From DRWZ01 sp964601505 (GTDB lineage Bacteria > Calescibacteriota > Calescibacteriia > Calescibacteriales > Calescibacteriaceae), in the NCBI GenBank assembly GCA_964601505.1, contig CAZRNR010000027.1, positions 1 to 26,823 on the forward strand: a DNA stretch of 26,823 nt. Direction: 5' to 3'. This document shows, piece by piece, positions 1 through 6,938 of the stretch (positions are counted from its first letter, which is position 1; every line of letters begins with the position of its first letter). The translations under genes and the position numbers were made by a program. Below the pieces are notes generated by a model. The model did no database searches and had not been told where the DNA came from. It was given only the letters and a program-made list of their open reading frames with translations.

Positions 1-8
1 CTTGACAT
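1..8 (-). CDS. 5' end of a gene leaving the left edge
   Basis: On the minus strand an ATG at 8-6 is preceded by a very strong ribosome binding site: GGAGG at 20-16, in the context AAGGAGGTGA, seven bases from the start. Only the first two codons (Met-Ser) are inside the window, so the product is unknown. The call rests on the Shine-Dalgarno match and spacing alone. A -10-like TATATA/TATAAC lies at 36-29, which would give a short leader. Confidence 0.55.
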
Positions 9-12
9 TACT

Positions 13-60
13 TCACCTCCTTGGGAAAGTTATATATCACAAAACTTCAAGGGATGTGAA
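13..60 (-). promoter_or_regulatory. Promoter and ribosome binding site of the left-edge gene
   Basis: Read on the minus strand, TTCACA (60-55) is followed after 18 bases by TATATA (36-31), then the GGAGG ribosome binding site at 20-16. The -35 match is poor. The ribosome binding site is the secure part. Confidence 0.35.
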
Positions 61-161
61 TTTTTGATGAATGCAACAGAGCAATACGAGATTACTTCCT
101 TGCAAATCCATTTTTAAAGAATCTCCCTGACAAAAATTTTCAACACAAAAAGAAGAACTAA
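60..161 (+). pseudogene. Relic of an unidentified repeated gene (IFDECNRA fragment)
   Basis: An open frame of 33 codons, ending TAA at 159-161, reads IFDECNRAIRDYF and continues to a lysine-rich end. It has no start codon and an in-frame TGA stop (57-59) immediately before it. The same IFDECNRA stretch is encoded at 3797-3817 on the plus strand and 936-913 on the minus strand. Several copies with preserved amino-acid sequence but different flanks suggest debris of a multicopy gene, probably carried by a mobile element. I do not recognise the family. Confidence 0.4.
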
Positions 162-170
162 AATTCAAGA

Positions 171-226
171 GATTCAATCTAATTATGGAAATTTTCCCCA
201 TTATTCGTTTATTATTAGATTGAATC
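171..226. repeat. 13-bp perfect inverted repeat, 56-bp unit
   Basis: GATTCAATCTAAT (171-183) and its exact reverse complement ATTAGATTGAATC (214-226) flank a 30-base centre that itself contains a smaller palindrome (ATGGAAATTTTCCCCAT). No reading frame crosses it and it is not followed by a T-run. It could be a small palindromic element or the ends of a lost insertion. Confidence 0.6.
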
Positions 227-382
227 CCAGGAATTCCGATACAGTGTTCCTCTTGCCTTATTTTCCTTTAAATTATCAGTGATGTTTTTATTTTCTTTGC
301 TTCTTATGATCTAATCAAATATAAATATTACTTTATTCTCACACTAAAACACATTATCAAATCATAAATACGCTAAATAAAT

Positions 383-805
383 TTATACCCAGTCTATTGG
401 TATCTCAATGAAGCTATTATGATCAGAAAGGATAAAGGCTTTTGTATCTCCTTTCTTTCTTTCCCATATAGACATGATTATATACACAAGTCCTTCAACA
501 GCTGCTTGAAGATCGTATTGAGAAGCTATCGGAGGATGATCTGGATGAGTATGATATATCCCAATTATCTCAAGGTTGTTTCTATCGGCATAATCTTGAA
601 TCTTAATGAAATCTTTTGGATCAAGTATGAATCTTATTGGATTATCACTTAAGTTTTTCGCCTTATGAGCTTCCTTTGGTGTAAAAACATCATCAATCAC
701 TCTTCCGAGAATAATCCCGCAAGCTTCATTTGGATATCTCTCAACACCATCCATAAAAATATATTCTGCTATGCTACTTGGTAAAGAGACCCTATATTTC
801 CTCAT
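383..805 (-). CDS. JAB/MPN (M67) metalloprotease
   Basis: This is a 140-residue protein of the JAMM/MPN+ zinc isopeptidase family (Mov34/PAD-1, peptidase family M67). The full signature is visible: Glu27 in NEACG, then His85-x-His87-x7-Ser95-x2-Asp98. These are the zinc ligands and catalytic residues, so it should be active. Bacterial single-domain members typically cleave a small ubiquitin-like sulfur carrier (ThiS/MoaD/CysO type) from a cysteine adduct or process its C-terminus. No sulfur-carrier gene is nearby, so the substrate is unknown. The frame stays open to a GTG at 913, but the domain begins at about Met 805 and the resulting length suits the family, so I chose that start. The region upstream overlaps a repeat, which also argues against the longer start. 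Confidence 0.85.
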   Translation of the reverse strand: MRKYRVSLPSSIAEYIFMDGVERYPNEACGIILGRVIDDVFTPKEAHKAKNLSDNPIRFILDPKDFIKIQDYADRNNLEIIGIYHTHPDHPPIASQYDLQAAVEGLVYIIMSIWERKKGDTKAFILSDHNSFIEIPIDWV

Positions 806-937
806 CAATGATTTAGTATTACCAATTTTATATTTCAAAAAAAATTCAGATTGATTTTCTACATAAGTTTTATCATAAGCTTTGAAGAGAGAGAATCGGG
901 AATAATAAGACACGCTCTATTGCATTCATCAAAAATC

Positions 938-996
938 ATAGTATTTTCCCTAAAAAGGGAATAAAAATTTTTGAATAAATCCTTCAACAAATTTTG
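938..996. repeat. Repeat block C, left copy
   Basis: About 59 bases, from ATAGTATTTTCCC to CAACAAATTTTG, closely matching 3434-3494 with a few substitutions and a 1-base length difference. On the minus strand both copies encode a similar short peptide (DLFKNFY..LFRE), which suggests they once belonged to a gene. Confidence 0.75.
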
Positions 997-1156
997 TATA
1001 TGCTTTGTCGCAATCATAGTCAAACATATTGAAATTTTATTGTAGCGAACATTTTTAGACATAGTAAAATGTAAAAATCTTTATATTTCCCATAAAAAAA
1101 TTTATTTCCTAAAACTGAATGAATATTGTAAAAAATCGCAAGTAAAAGTCTTCTCT

Positions 1157-1354
1157 TTAGTTCCCTTTTCCATCAAAACCTCTATCCATAAATTCAAAAA
1201 ATAGATGAACAGGAGAGATTTTCTCAAGCTTACTATTAGCATCGTTTCCCGGAAACTTTAACTTGGCAAGCTTGAGTTTTTGTATCCACAAGATAAAAAG
1301 GTAATTTGTAGGTATGTTTTTGGATGAGAGTAAGAGAATAAGGAATCTAAACAA
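1157..1354 (-). pseudogene. Possible gene relic, unidentified
   Basis: A 65-codon minus-strand frame whose last third (KISPVHLFFEFMDRGFDGKG) has the look of real protein, while the beginning is hydrophobic and low in information. There is no ribosome binding site or -10 hexamer before its ATG. It lies among repeat blocks, and its upstream end overlaps the GTAGGTATGTTTTTGG motif that recurs near 3708. The likeliest reading is a remnant of a mobile-element gene, but I cannot name the family. Confidence 0.2.
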
Positions 1355-1500
1355 ACTTTTAATGCGATTTTCAAGAAAGTTATGTATCTTCCTGCTTGAA
1401 TTTTTTTATAGTTTTCCTGGTGCATATTATCACTTCATCGTAAAATTGTAGGAAATAAGGAAGTAAAGTTTCAGTGATTGCGACAGAGCATCTTGTATAA

Positions 1501-1543
1501 CTTGAAAGAAATCTTACTATTTAATCCTTCAATTCTTTCAAAT
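1501..1543. repeat. Repeat block B, left copy
   Basis: 43 bases starting CTTGAAAGAAATCTTACTAT and ending TTTCAAAT, with one mismatch to 3491-3533. It lies between blocks C and A in both clusters. Confidence 0.85.
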
Positions 1544-1935
1544 TTAAGTAAATCCAAAAAAATTTTTCCGTCAGTCTTTTACCACTCTTTTCTTCCAATC
1601 TCCTTAGCTTCTTCTTGAATCCCATGATTTGCTACTCCTTATTATCCTCCAATCTCCTTCTATATTAAGATGGGGAGAGAAGGTCCTTTGATGATAACCA
1701 AAGAGTAGAGAGGATTTATATATTTTTATACAAGAAAGATGCTTTGATAGTGTTGGTTGAACAAGGTTTATCATCTTGAAGCTCTCTATATCTTTAATCC
1801 AGTTTCTCAGATTTAAGAAACACCATACTTTCATATTTTTTGATTTTTTGTCACCTCACATCCAAAGTTCTATTATCTCTCTCACCTCATTCCTTGATTA
1901 TATTAACTTTGGGAAAAAACTTTTTTGGAATCACT

Positions 1936-2058
1936 TAACTGCTGTGTCAAGAAATTTTTATACTCCACTATGCAAATTGACAATTTCTCATTTTTATTTG
2001 ACAAAGCAGTTAAATTTACAAAGAATTTTTTGATTTCAAGAGGATCCATAAAAAATCC
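1936..2058. repeat. Repeat block A, left copy, with internal inverted repeat
   Basis: 123 bases that match 3550-3672 with three differences, all in the first 27 bases. Its first 78 bases are bounded by 16-base inverted arms, TTAACTGCTGTGTCAA (1935-1950) and TTGACAAAGCAGTTAA (1998-2013), with one mismatch between arms. The matching sequence runs 45 bases past the right arm, so the duplication was larger than the palindromic unit. Confidence 0.85.
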
Positions 2059-2386
2059 ACGGGAGTTGTTCTAATATAACGCCCCATAAGAATCTCGTAA
2101 AATGAACAAGATCTGAAATTAAAAAGTTCGGTGTTTATGATATTTCCCTATTTCCGAACCGTTATGTTAATCATCAATTATTCCTTTTTTAATTTTTAAT
2201 AAGTAGTAAAGCGGTAAGTTTTTTATTTTGGCTCCTGTTCCCTCCATATTAGCCTTTCTATCTCATCAGGATTTCAATCTGCATGCCATATATAAATTTC
2301 TGTAGAATCACTGAATGTCTCACATACTTTTACCAATTTCTTAGTGCTGCATAGGAAGACTTTTCAGCCTCTCCTTGATGCTCTAA

Positions 2387-3244
2387 TCATTTTGAGTTTC
2401 GCAGTATTCTCTCAAGGTCTTTTACGCTCCCTGCCTTGTTTATAGCCCTCTTTATCTCCCTCAGCTTACCTATATCCTTTATGTCCTTCAGCATCTCTAT
2501 CAAATATCTCCCCTCCTCCCCAAACCTCTCCTCTATATCTATCTGAATACCTTCCTTGAGTCCCTTTCCTATACCTTCCTTGAGTCCTTTTTCTATACCT
2601 TTCCTTAAACCTTTCCTGAAAAGCCTTGTTTTTGTCAAATCTATCTTCGCTACCTCTTCCATCTCCCTCTCCACCTCCCTATCTCTCCCTACCAAAACTG
2701 ATAGTATATATATCTTATTCACTAACTCCATTAACTTCTGTCTTGACAAAAATCTATAATTCATTATCTTCTCAAAAATCTTTCTCACATCCACATCCCT
2801 ACTCAAAATCCCAAGAGCATTTACATGCGGATTATTACTCCCTTGAAACTTCCTAAAAGGTATCTTTGTTATGTCTATAACTTTGAAATGATACTCAACT
2901 CCATTAAATGGTGTCCTTTGAACAAATCTTGAAGGAACTTTATTTCCAACACATAAAACTACCTGCCAAATCTCATTATCTTTATACCTCTTTTTCAGAA
3001 GAACAAAGTATTCAAGCATTCTTAATGGAAATTCTTTCTGATACTGCAATTGTATCTCAAAATGAACTATAACTTTTTTCCGTTTTGTAAATCCAACATA
3101 TATCCTGTCAGCTCTTCTTTCTCTTACCTCAGAAAACTCAATATCTTGAACTTTTAACCTCTTTACTTTTATCCCGAATAAAGATAATATCTCTACTTCT
3201 GAACCCTCCAATATGTTTTTTAAAGATACATCATATCTTCCCAT
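2387..3244 (-). CDS. Rpn-family PD-(D/E)XK nuclease (transposase_31-like)
   Basis: 285 residues of the Rpn / YhgA-like family, often annotated as a putative transposase. These proteins are DNA endonucleases linked to RecA-independent recombination. The PD-(D/E)XK core is visible: Asp46 in RRADRIY, then the E-x-Q motif Glu63-Ile-Gln65, followed by a helix with LRMLEYFVLLKKRY. Residues about 210-235 are a run of KGxxKG/KEG repeats typical of the C-terminal linker in this family, and the end is a charged helical segment. The frame is intact. A TAAAAT hexamer exactly six bases before the ATG, with TTGAGT 19 bases further up, supports this start. The gene is flanked on both sides by shared repeat blocks C, B and A, consistent with insertion or duplication through mobile activity. 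Confidence 0.85.
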   Translation of the reverse strand: MGRYDVSLKNILEGSEVEILSLFGIKVKRLKVQDIEFSEVRERRADRIYVGFTKRKKVIVHFEIQLQYQKEFPLRMLEYFVLLKKRYKDNEIWQVVLCVGNKVPSRFVQRTPFNGVEYHFKVIDITKIPFRKFQGSNNPHVNALGILSRDVDVRKIFEKIMNYRFLSRQKLMELVNKIYILSVLVGRDREVEREMEEVAKIDLTKTRLFRKGLRKGIEKGLKEGIGKGLKEGIQIDIEERFGEEGRYLIEMLKDIKDIGKLREIKRAINKAGSVKDLERILRNSK

Positions 3245-3250
3245 AAGATG

Positions 3251-3281
3251 ATTTTATCTTTCCTGAAATTGAAAAACTCAA
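3251..3281 (-). promoter_or_regulatory. Leaderless promoter of the Rpn gene
   Basis: On the minus strand TTGAGT (3281-3276), 19 bases, TAAAAT (3256-3251), six bases, ATG at 3244. The -10 is so close that transcription should begin at or next to the start codon. There is no Shine-Dalgarno site. Confidence 0.5.
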
Positions 3282-3433
3282 ATGTTGCAAGTTCTAAAAA
3301 ACTTAAATGAATTTTATTACAAGATTATAGTGCTTCTCTGAACATTTACAAAAAAGCATGTAAAAATGAGGAAATTCAAGCTTTTCTTCCGAAAAATTAG
3401 GAAATGATCTACAAGTTTCTTTCGTTAAAGAAT

Positions 3434-3494
3434 TATAGTATTCTTCCCTAAAGAGGTAATAAAAATTTTTGAATAAATCCTCCAACAAATCTTG
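3434..3494. repeat. Repeat block C, right copy
   Basis: Second copy of the block at 938-996. Here it runs directly into block B, overlapping by the shared CTTG, whereas the left copies are about 500 bases apart. Confidence 0.75.
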
Positions 3495-3533
3495 AAAGAA
3501 ATCTTACTATTTAATCCTTCAATTATTTCAAAT
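3491..3533. repeat. Repeat block B, right copy
   Basis: Second copy of 1501-1543, with a single mismatch (AATTATTTC for AATTCTTTC). It is followed after 16 bases by block A. Confidence 0.85.
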
Positions 3534-3549
3534 CAATTTATTCCTTCTT

Positions 3550-3672
3550 TAACTGTTGTGTCAAAAAATTTTTATCCTCCACTATGCAAATTGACAATTT
3601 CTCATTTTTATTTGACAAAGCAGTTAAATTTACAAAGAATTTTTTGATTTCAAGAGGATCCATAAAAAATCC
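3550..3672. repeat. Repeat block A, right copy
   Basis: Second copy of 1936-2058, same length. The left arm here is TTAACTGTTGTGTCAA, so the inverted pair has two mismatches instead of one. Confidence 0.85.
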
Positions 3673-3734
3673 TCGTTTTTTATTTCAACAGAAGCGACAA
3701 GAATTCGTAGGTATGTTTTTGGGTGAGATTTAGA

Positions 3735-3830
3735 ATGAAGCAACCTCAGGTTCTTTTGTCGTACAACTGGGGATTACCACCTTTCAAGATAATTTTTGAT
3801 GAATGCAACAGAGCAAAGTTTTATCATTGA
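3735..3830 (+). pseudogene. Relic of the IFDECNRA gene family, N-terminal-like piece
   Basis: A 31-codon frame starting ATG at 3735 reads MKQPQVLLSYNWGLPPFK, then IIFDECNRA, and stops at 3828-3830. The first part is rich in Trp, Pro and Tyr and looks like genuine protein. It ends a few codons after IFDECNRA, exactly where the fragment at 60-161 continues with IRDYF. The two pieces may therefore be overlapping parts of one original gene. Family not recognised. Confidence 0.35.
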
Positions 3831-3857
3831 AAAGAGGGAATTGGAATAAATATAAAT

Positions 3858-4105
3858 GAGAGGTGTTCATAATTAAGCAAAAGTTTATTCTTACCTCTCT
3901 TGCTCCTATTACAAGATTGGTTTTTATAAAGCAAGGAGAGATGATAGAATTATGAACACCTTTGATAAAATAGGTTATATTCTTTATGAGTATTCGCTTT
4001 GCAAATATTTATGGGTATTTAAAAATAGAATGAAGTTGCATATGTGAATTTCAGAAATAGAGTTTAAAATTATTAAAAAGTGATTGAGAATTATGAATAC
4101 TCCTC
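3858..4105. mobile_element. MITE-like element, copy 1
   Basis: A 248-base non-coding element with terminal inverted repeats: GAGAGGTGTTCATAATT at the left (3858-3874) and AATTATGAATACTCCTC at the right (4089-4105; two differences from a perfect inverse). A third, internal copy of the end, AATTATGAACACC, lies at 3948-3960. It is closely similar over its whole length to 6684-6930. It encodes no protein, so it would need a transposase in trans. The flanking octamers (ATATAAAT and ATAATCAC) do not form a clear target duplication. The right end is four bases from the stop codon of the M20 peptidase gene. Confidence 0.85.
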
Positions 4106-4109
4106 ATAA

Positions 4110-5468
4110 TCACATACAGAGGTTTAAAATCATGCTGACCATAAGTTTTGTTCCTATTTCCATGTTTTCAATAGATATTCTTTCATCTACTCCATGCATA
4201 GTAGAAATCTCCTCCTCGGTAAGGAAGAAAGGCAATATACCATAAGACTGTATTCCTTTTTTTCTGAAAAACCTTGAGTCTGTAAAACCTGTTGATATTA
4301 TTGGAAAAAATGGATAGTCATAAACGAGTTTCAAAGCTTGTTCTATTTTCTTTAATATATGGCTTGAAGGATCAGACTCTGATGGCTCATATGCGGATAT
4401 TATTTCAAAAGAAACCCGTGGATCATCAACGATATTTTTAAGTTTCTCTACAATTTCATAATAATCATAGCCCGGGAGAATTCTTATGTCAAGGATTGCC
4501 TCAGCTTCCTCTGGAATGACATTTTCTTTGTATCCTGATTTGATGATGGTTATACTCATTGTATTTGAAAGCATAGCAGATAACTTAGGTTTGCCTTTCA
4601 GAACTTTATACAAAGCTCTTCCTACAATATTCTTGAGAAAGTTTGAATTTTCTATTAATGAAAGGATGGGATTGGAAAATTTTAAATCTTTTGAGAGATA
4701 GAATTTAACGGATTTAACAAGATTTTCTATTATTTTCTTTCCAAGATCAGATGAAGATATTTTGGCCAGGGCTCTGACAAGTATAAGATTGGGATTATCT
4801 TCAGAGGGCATCGAAGCATGTCCTGATTTGCCCTTAGCCTTTATTTTCAACCATATCGGTCCTTTTTCACCAAAACATGGAAGATAAATTTTTTTATTAT
4901 TTAATATGACTCCAGTTCCCCCCTCATTTATGACACAAAATCCGTCTATATCTTCGTAATTAGTAAGATACCCCGCTCCTTTCTCACCTCCCATCTCTTC
5001 ATCAGCAACAGATATAAACTTCACAGACCTGCTAAGGTTTATATTCATTCTTTTTATGATTGTTGTAGCGACAGCCTCAACTACAGCAAGTCCCTTGCAA
5101 TCAATTGTTCCTCTACCCCATACATAGCCATTTTTTACCTCTGCAGAAAATGGATGAACAGACCATTGCCTTGGGTCAGCAGGAACAACATCAAGATGAC
5201 TTAAAAGTATAACTGGCTTTTCTTGATTTCCAGATTTAAGATCAGCTATCACAGTTGAACGACCTTTTTCAGATTCAACTATCCTTGATGGTATTCCAAA
5301 GTCATCAAAATATTTTTTAATGTATTCGGCCGCAGGTGCTTCATTTCCCGGGGGATTTGTAGTATCAATCCTTACAAGATTCCTCAAGAGTTCTACAGCT
5401 TCATCCCTTACTTCCTTCCATCTTATAGAATTTATAATTTGCTTTATATCATTTGCACCTTCAAGCAT
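4110..5468 (-). CDS. M20-family metallopeptidase (ArgE/DapE/aminoacylase type)
   Basis: A 452-residue zinc hydrolase of the M20 peptidase family, which cleaves amide bonds of N-acyl amino acids or small peptides in the cytoplasm. Metal and catalytic residues are in place: His91 and Asp93 in SHLDVVPAD, Asp123 in GRGTIDCKG, the catalytic pair Glu157-Glu158 in ADEEMGG, Glu182 in NEGG, His217 of the dimerisation domain in KSGHAS, and His425 in MHGVDE near the end. Order and length fit the ArgE/carboxypeptidase-S/Acy1-like subgroup. I cannot choose between acetylornithine, succinyl-diaminopimelate, acyl-amino-acid or dipeptide substrates; no arginine or lysine genes are nearby. The start is supported by TATACT exactly six bases before the ATG. 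Its 3' end abuts MITE copy 1. Confidence 0.88.
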   Translation of the reverse strand: MLEGANDIKQIINSIRWKEVRDEAVELLRNLVRIDTTNPPGNEAPAAEYIKKYFDDFGIPSRIVESEKGRSTVIADLKSGNQEKPVILLSHLDVVPADPRQWSVHPFSAEVKNGYVWGRGTIDCKGLAVVEAVATTIIKRMNINLSRSVKFISVADEEMGGEKGAGYLTNYEDIDGFCVINEGGTGVILNNKKIYLPCFGEKGPIWLKIKAKGKSGHASMPSEDNPNLILVRALAKISSSDLGKKIIENLVKSVKFYLSKDLKFSNPILSLIENSNFLKNIVGRALYKVLKGKPKLSAMLSNTMSITIIKSGYKENVIPEEAEAILDIRILPGYDYYEIVEKLKNIVDDPRVSFEIISAYEPSESDPSSHILKKIEQALKLVYDYPFFPIISTGFTDSRFFRKKGIQSYGILPFFLTEEEISTMHGVDERISIENMEIGTKLMVSMILNLCM

Positions 5469-5474
5469 AAATAT

Positions 5475-5505
5475 AGTATAAAAATATTTATAACCTAAAA
5501 GTCAA
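5475..5505 (-). promoter_or_regulatory. Leaderless promoter of the M20 peptidase gene
   Basis: On the minus strand TTGACT (5505-5500), 19 bases, TATACT (5480-5475), six bases, ATG at 5468. The -35 and -10 are both good matches and no ribosome binding site lies between promoter and start. Confidence 0.6.
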
Positions 5506-5714
5506 ATTTCCTCAATGTATATAATATTTCATTCGGAAAAAATCATCTTCAAACAAACCCCTATGTATAGCTTAAAACAAAAGAATAGGTATTAATCAAT
5601 CTATTCGATAAACAGAATTAGATAAAACACAACAATTAATAAGTTTTATCAGAAGTGGGTAGAAAGATTCTCTAAATTTACCTAAAATTGAATCTTTTAT
5701 CAAATTAAAAAGAT

Positions 5715-6284
5715 GTGAGAAAGTTTGCAACAATTTTAGGCATATTGATATTTTCTATCTCATTGTTCCTTATGCTTTCCTATGAAAAGGATATAAGATA
5801 CGGTTTTGTGGAAGTAGAAGGAGGTAAAATGCTTGGAATGTCGGCCGAAACTGCAAAGACATCAGGGGATATAGTTTATGCACAAAATCTATTTTTATCA
5901 TTTGATGAAGAAGAATTAGGTACGATAGAAGTTCAAGCAGAAAAGTCAGTATATAATTTGAAATCTGGTATCGTAGAAATCAGCGGAAATGTAAGATTAA
6001 AGGCTAAAAACATATATGCAGAAACAAAAAAGGCAAAGATTTTTTTAGATGACAAAAGCATAAAGAAAATAGAGAGCTACGAGGATGTGAAAGTTCAAAC
6101 CAATGGAAGAACGATAAAAGCTGAAAAAGCTGAAATATTTCCAAAAGAAAAAATCATAATATTCACTGGAAATGCAACAATATATCAGAAAGGTCTTGAA
6201 ATTCAAGGAAAAATAATAAAAGTATATCTTGATTCAGACAAAGTGGAAATAGAAGATACAAGAGCTAAAACCATTGGCGAGTAA
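5715..6284 (+). CDS. LptC/OstA-like lipopolysaccharide transport protein
   Basis: A 189-residue protein with one N-terminal hydrophobic segment (about residues 5-22), then a beta-rich region with OstA-type repeats: VEISGNVRLKAKNIYAET around residue 90 and IIFTGNATIYQKGLEIQG around 150. The strand pattern and length fit LptC, the bitopic inner-membrane protein that passes lipopolysaccharide from LptBFG to the periplasmic LptA bridge. LptA is the alternative if the hydrophobic segment is a cleaved signal; I see no clear cleavage motif. The start is GTG at 5715; the ATG two bases upstream is out of frame and stops at once. No lptA or lptB follows; the next gene is a small FtsB-like protein. Confidence 0.75.
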   Translation: MRKFATILGILIFSISLFLMLSYEKDIRYGFVEVEGGKMLGMSAETAKTSGDIVYAQNLFLSFDEEELGTIEVQAEKSVYNLKSGIVEISGNVRLKAKNIYAETKKAKIFLDDKSIKKIESYEDVKVQTNGRTIKAEKAEIFPKEKIIIFTGNATIYQKGLEIQGKIIKVYLDSDKVEIEDTRAKTIGE

Positions 6285-6383
6285 TTAAATCAATATCAAG
6301 ATTGAAATAGAATTTTTATAATTTCATATGTGCATAAAAATCAGATAAATCACAGAAAGAAGAAAAAGCAAGAGAAGAATATA

Positions 6384-6677
6384 ATGAAAAAAATAAGCAT
6401 AAGGATACCAAAAATATTTTTTTTCCTTTCCATAATATCATATATGCTATCAGCATACTTCCTATTATCAGAAAATGGTATTTTCACATACATAAAGCAA
6501 AAAAAGCAAATAGAGATTCTTGAGAAGGAAATAAATAAAGTAAAAGAGAATATAAAACAAATAGAATATAAGAAAAAACTCCTGGAAAGCAAAAATAGAG
6601 AATATCTTGAGAATGTGTTTAGGAAATTCGGATGGGTAAAACAAGGGGAGAAGATAATAATAACTCAAGAAGAATAA
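6384..6677 (+). CDS. FtsB/DivIC-like septum-formation initiator
   Basis: A 97-residue bitopic protein: basic N-terminus, one membrane segment (about residues 10-29), then a coiled coil rich in Lys, Glu and Ile (about 35-75), then a short end with GWVKQGEKIII. This is the architecture of FtsB/DivIC, which joins FtsL and FtsQ in the divisome and activates septal peptidoglycan synthesis. The ending FGWVKQGE-(hydrophobic) matches the family's usual ending. The frame is open to a GTG at 6330, but the added 18 residues are only lysine-rich, so I prefer the ATG at 6384. Its stop lies at the edge of MITE copy 2: TAA at 6675-6677 overlaps the first two bases of the target duplication. Confidence 0.75.
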   Translation: MKKISIRIPKIFFFLSIISYMLSAYFLLSENGIFTYIKQKKQIEILEKEINKVKENIKQIEYKKKLLESKNREYLENVFRKFGWVKQGEKIIITQEE

Positions 6678-6938
6678 TTAAGTGAGAGGTGTTCATAATT
6701 AAGCAAAAGTTTATTCTTACCTTCTCTTGCTCCTATCACAATATTGATTTTTTATAAAGCAAGAAGAGGTGATAGAATTATGAACACACTTTAATAAAAT
6801 AGATATTCTTATAGGAGTGTTTGCTTTGCAAATATTTATGGGTATTTAAAAATAAAATAAAGTGGCATATGTAAATTTCAGAAATAGAGTTTGAAATTAT
6901 TAAAATGATTGAGAATTATGAACACCCCTCAATTAAGT
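6676..6938. repeat. 8-bp target-site duplication around MITE copy 2
   Basis: AATTAAGT is present directly before the element (6676-6683) and directly after it (6931-6938), a perfect 8-bp duplication. This fixes the element's ends at 6684 and 6930 and shows that it arrived by transposition. Confidence 0.85.
6684..6930. mobile_element. MITE-like element, copy 2
   Basis: A 247-base element with 17-base terminal inverted repeats, GAGAGGTGTTCATAATT (6684-6700) and AATTATGAACACCCCTC (6914-6930), one mismatch apart. An internal copy of the end lies at 6776-6787. It has no coding capacity. It sits between two convergent genes and changes the end of the minus-strand one: the stop codon TGA of the family 9 glycosyltransferase gene (6931-6929) is made of one target base and two element bases. 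Confidence 0.9.

Larger units (their letters stand above)
9..382. other. Gene-poor stretch with a gene relic and a long inverted repeat
   Basis: No intact gene lies here apart from upstream signals of the left-edge gene. It contains a broken reading frame (60-161, plus strand) that starts directly after an in-frame stop and shares the residues IFDECNRA with two other places in the window, and a 13-bp perfect inverted repeat at 171-226. The rest (about 230-382) shows nothing I can interpret. Confidence 0.6.
806..2386. other. Repeat-rich non-coding region, left of the Rpn gene
   Basis: About 1.5 kb without a convincing gene. It contains, in order, block C (938-996), a GTAGGTATGTTTTTGG motif near 1308, block B (1501-1543) and block A (1936-2058), all repeated on the other side of the Rpn gene, and a reversed IFDECNRA relic at 913-936. 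Short open frames occur (for example minus strand 1157-1354, whose C-terminal half looks protein-like), but none has a start signal plus recognisable product. It reads as decayed mobile or duplicated DNA. Confidence 0.6.
3245..4109. other. Repeat-rich non-coding region, right of the Rpn gene
   Basis: This stretch holds the Rpn promoter, the compact second set of blocks C, B and A (3434-3672), a short gene relic (3735-3830) and the first MITE-like element (3858-4105). I see no intact gene in it. Confidence 0.65.

Noticed and set aside
1521..1625. 34-codon minus-strand frame with AAGGAG nine bases before its ATG
   Set aside because: The ribosome binding site is tempting, but the frame is short and basic, another frame through the same bases is also open, and the right copy of block B has an in-frame stop. 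It may be a relic.
3850..4113. Target-site duplication around MITE copy 1
   Set aside because: The flanking octamers ATATAAAT and ATAATCAC match at too few positions; the duplication may have decayed, but it cannot be claimed.
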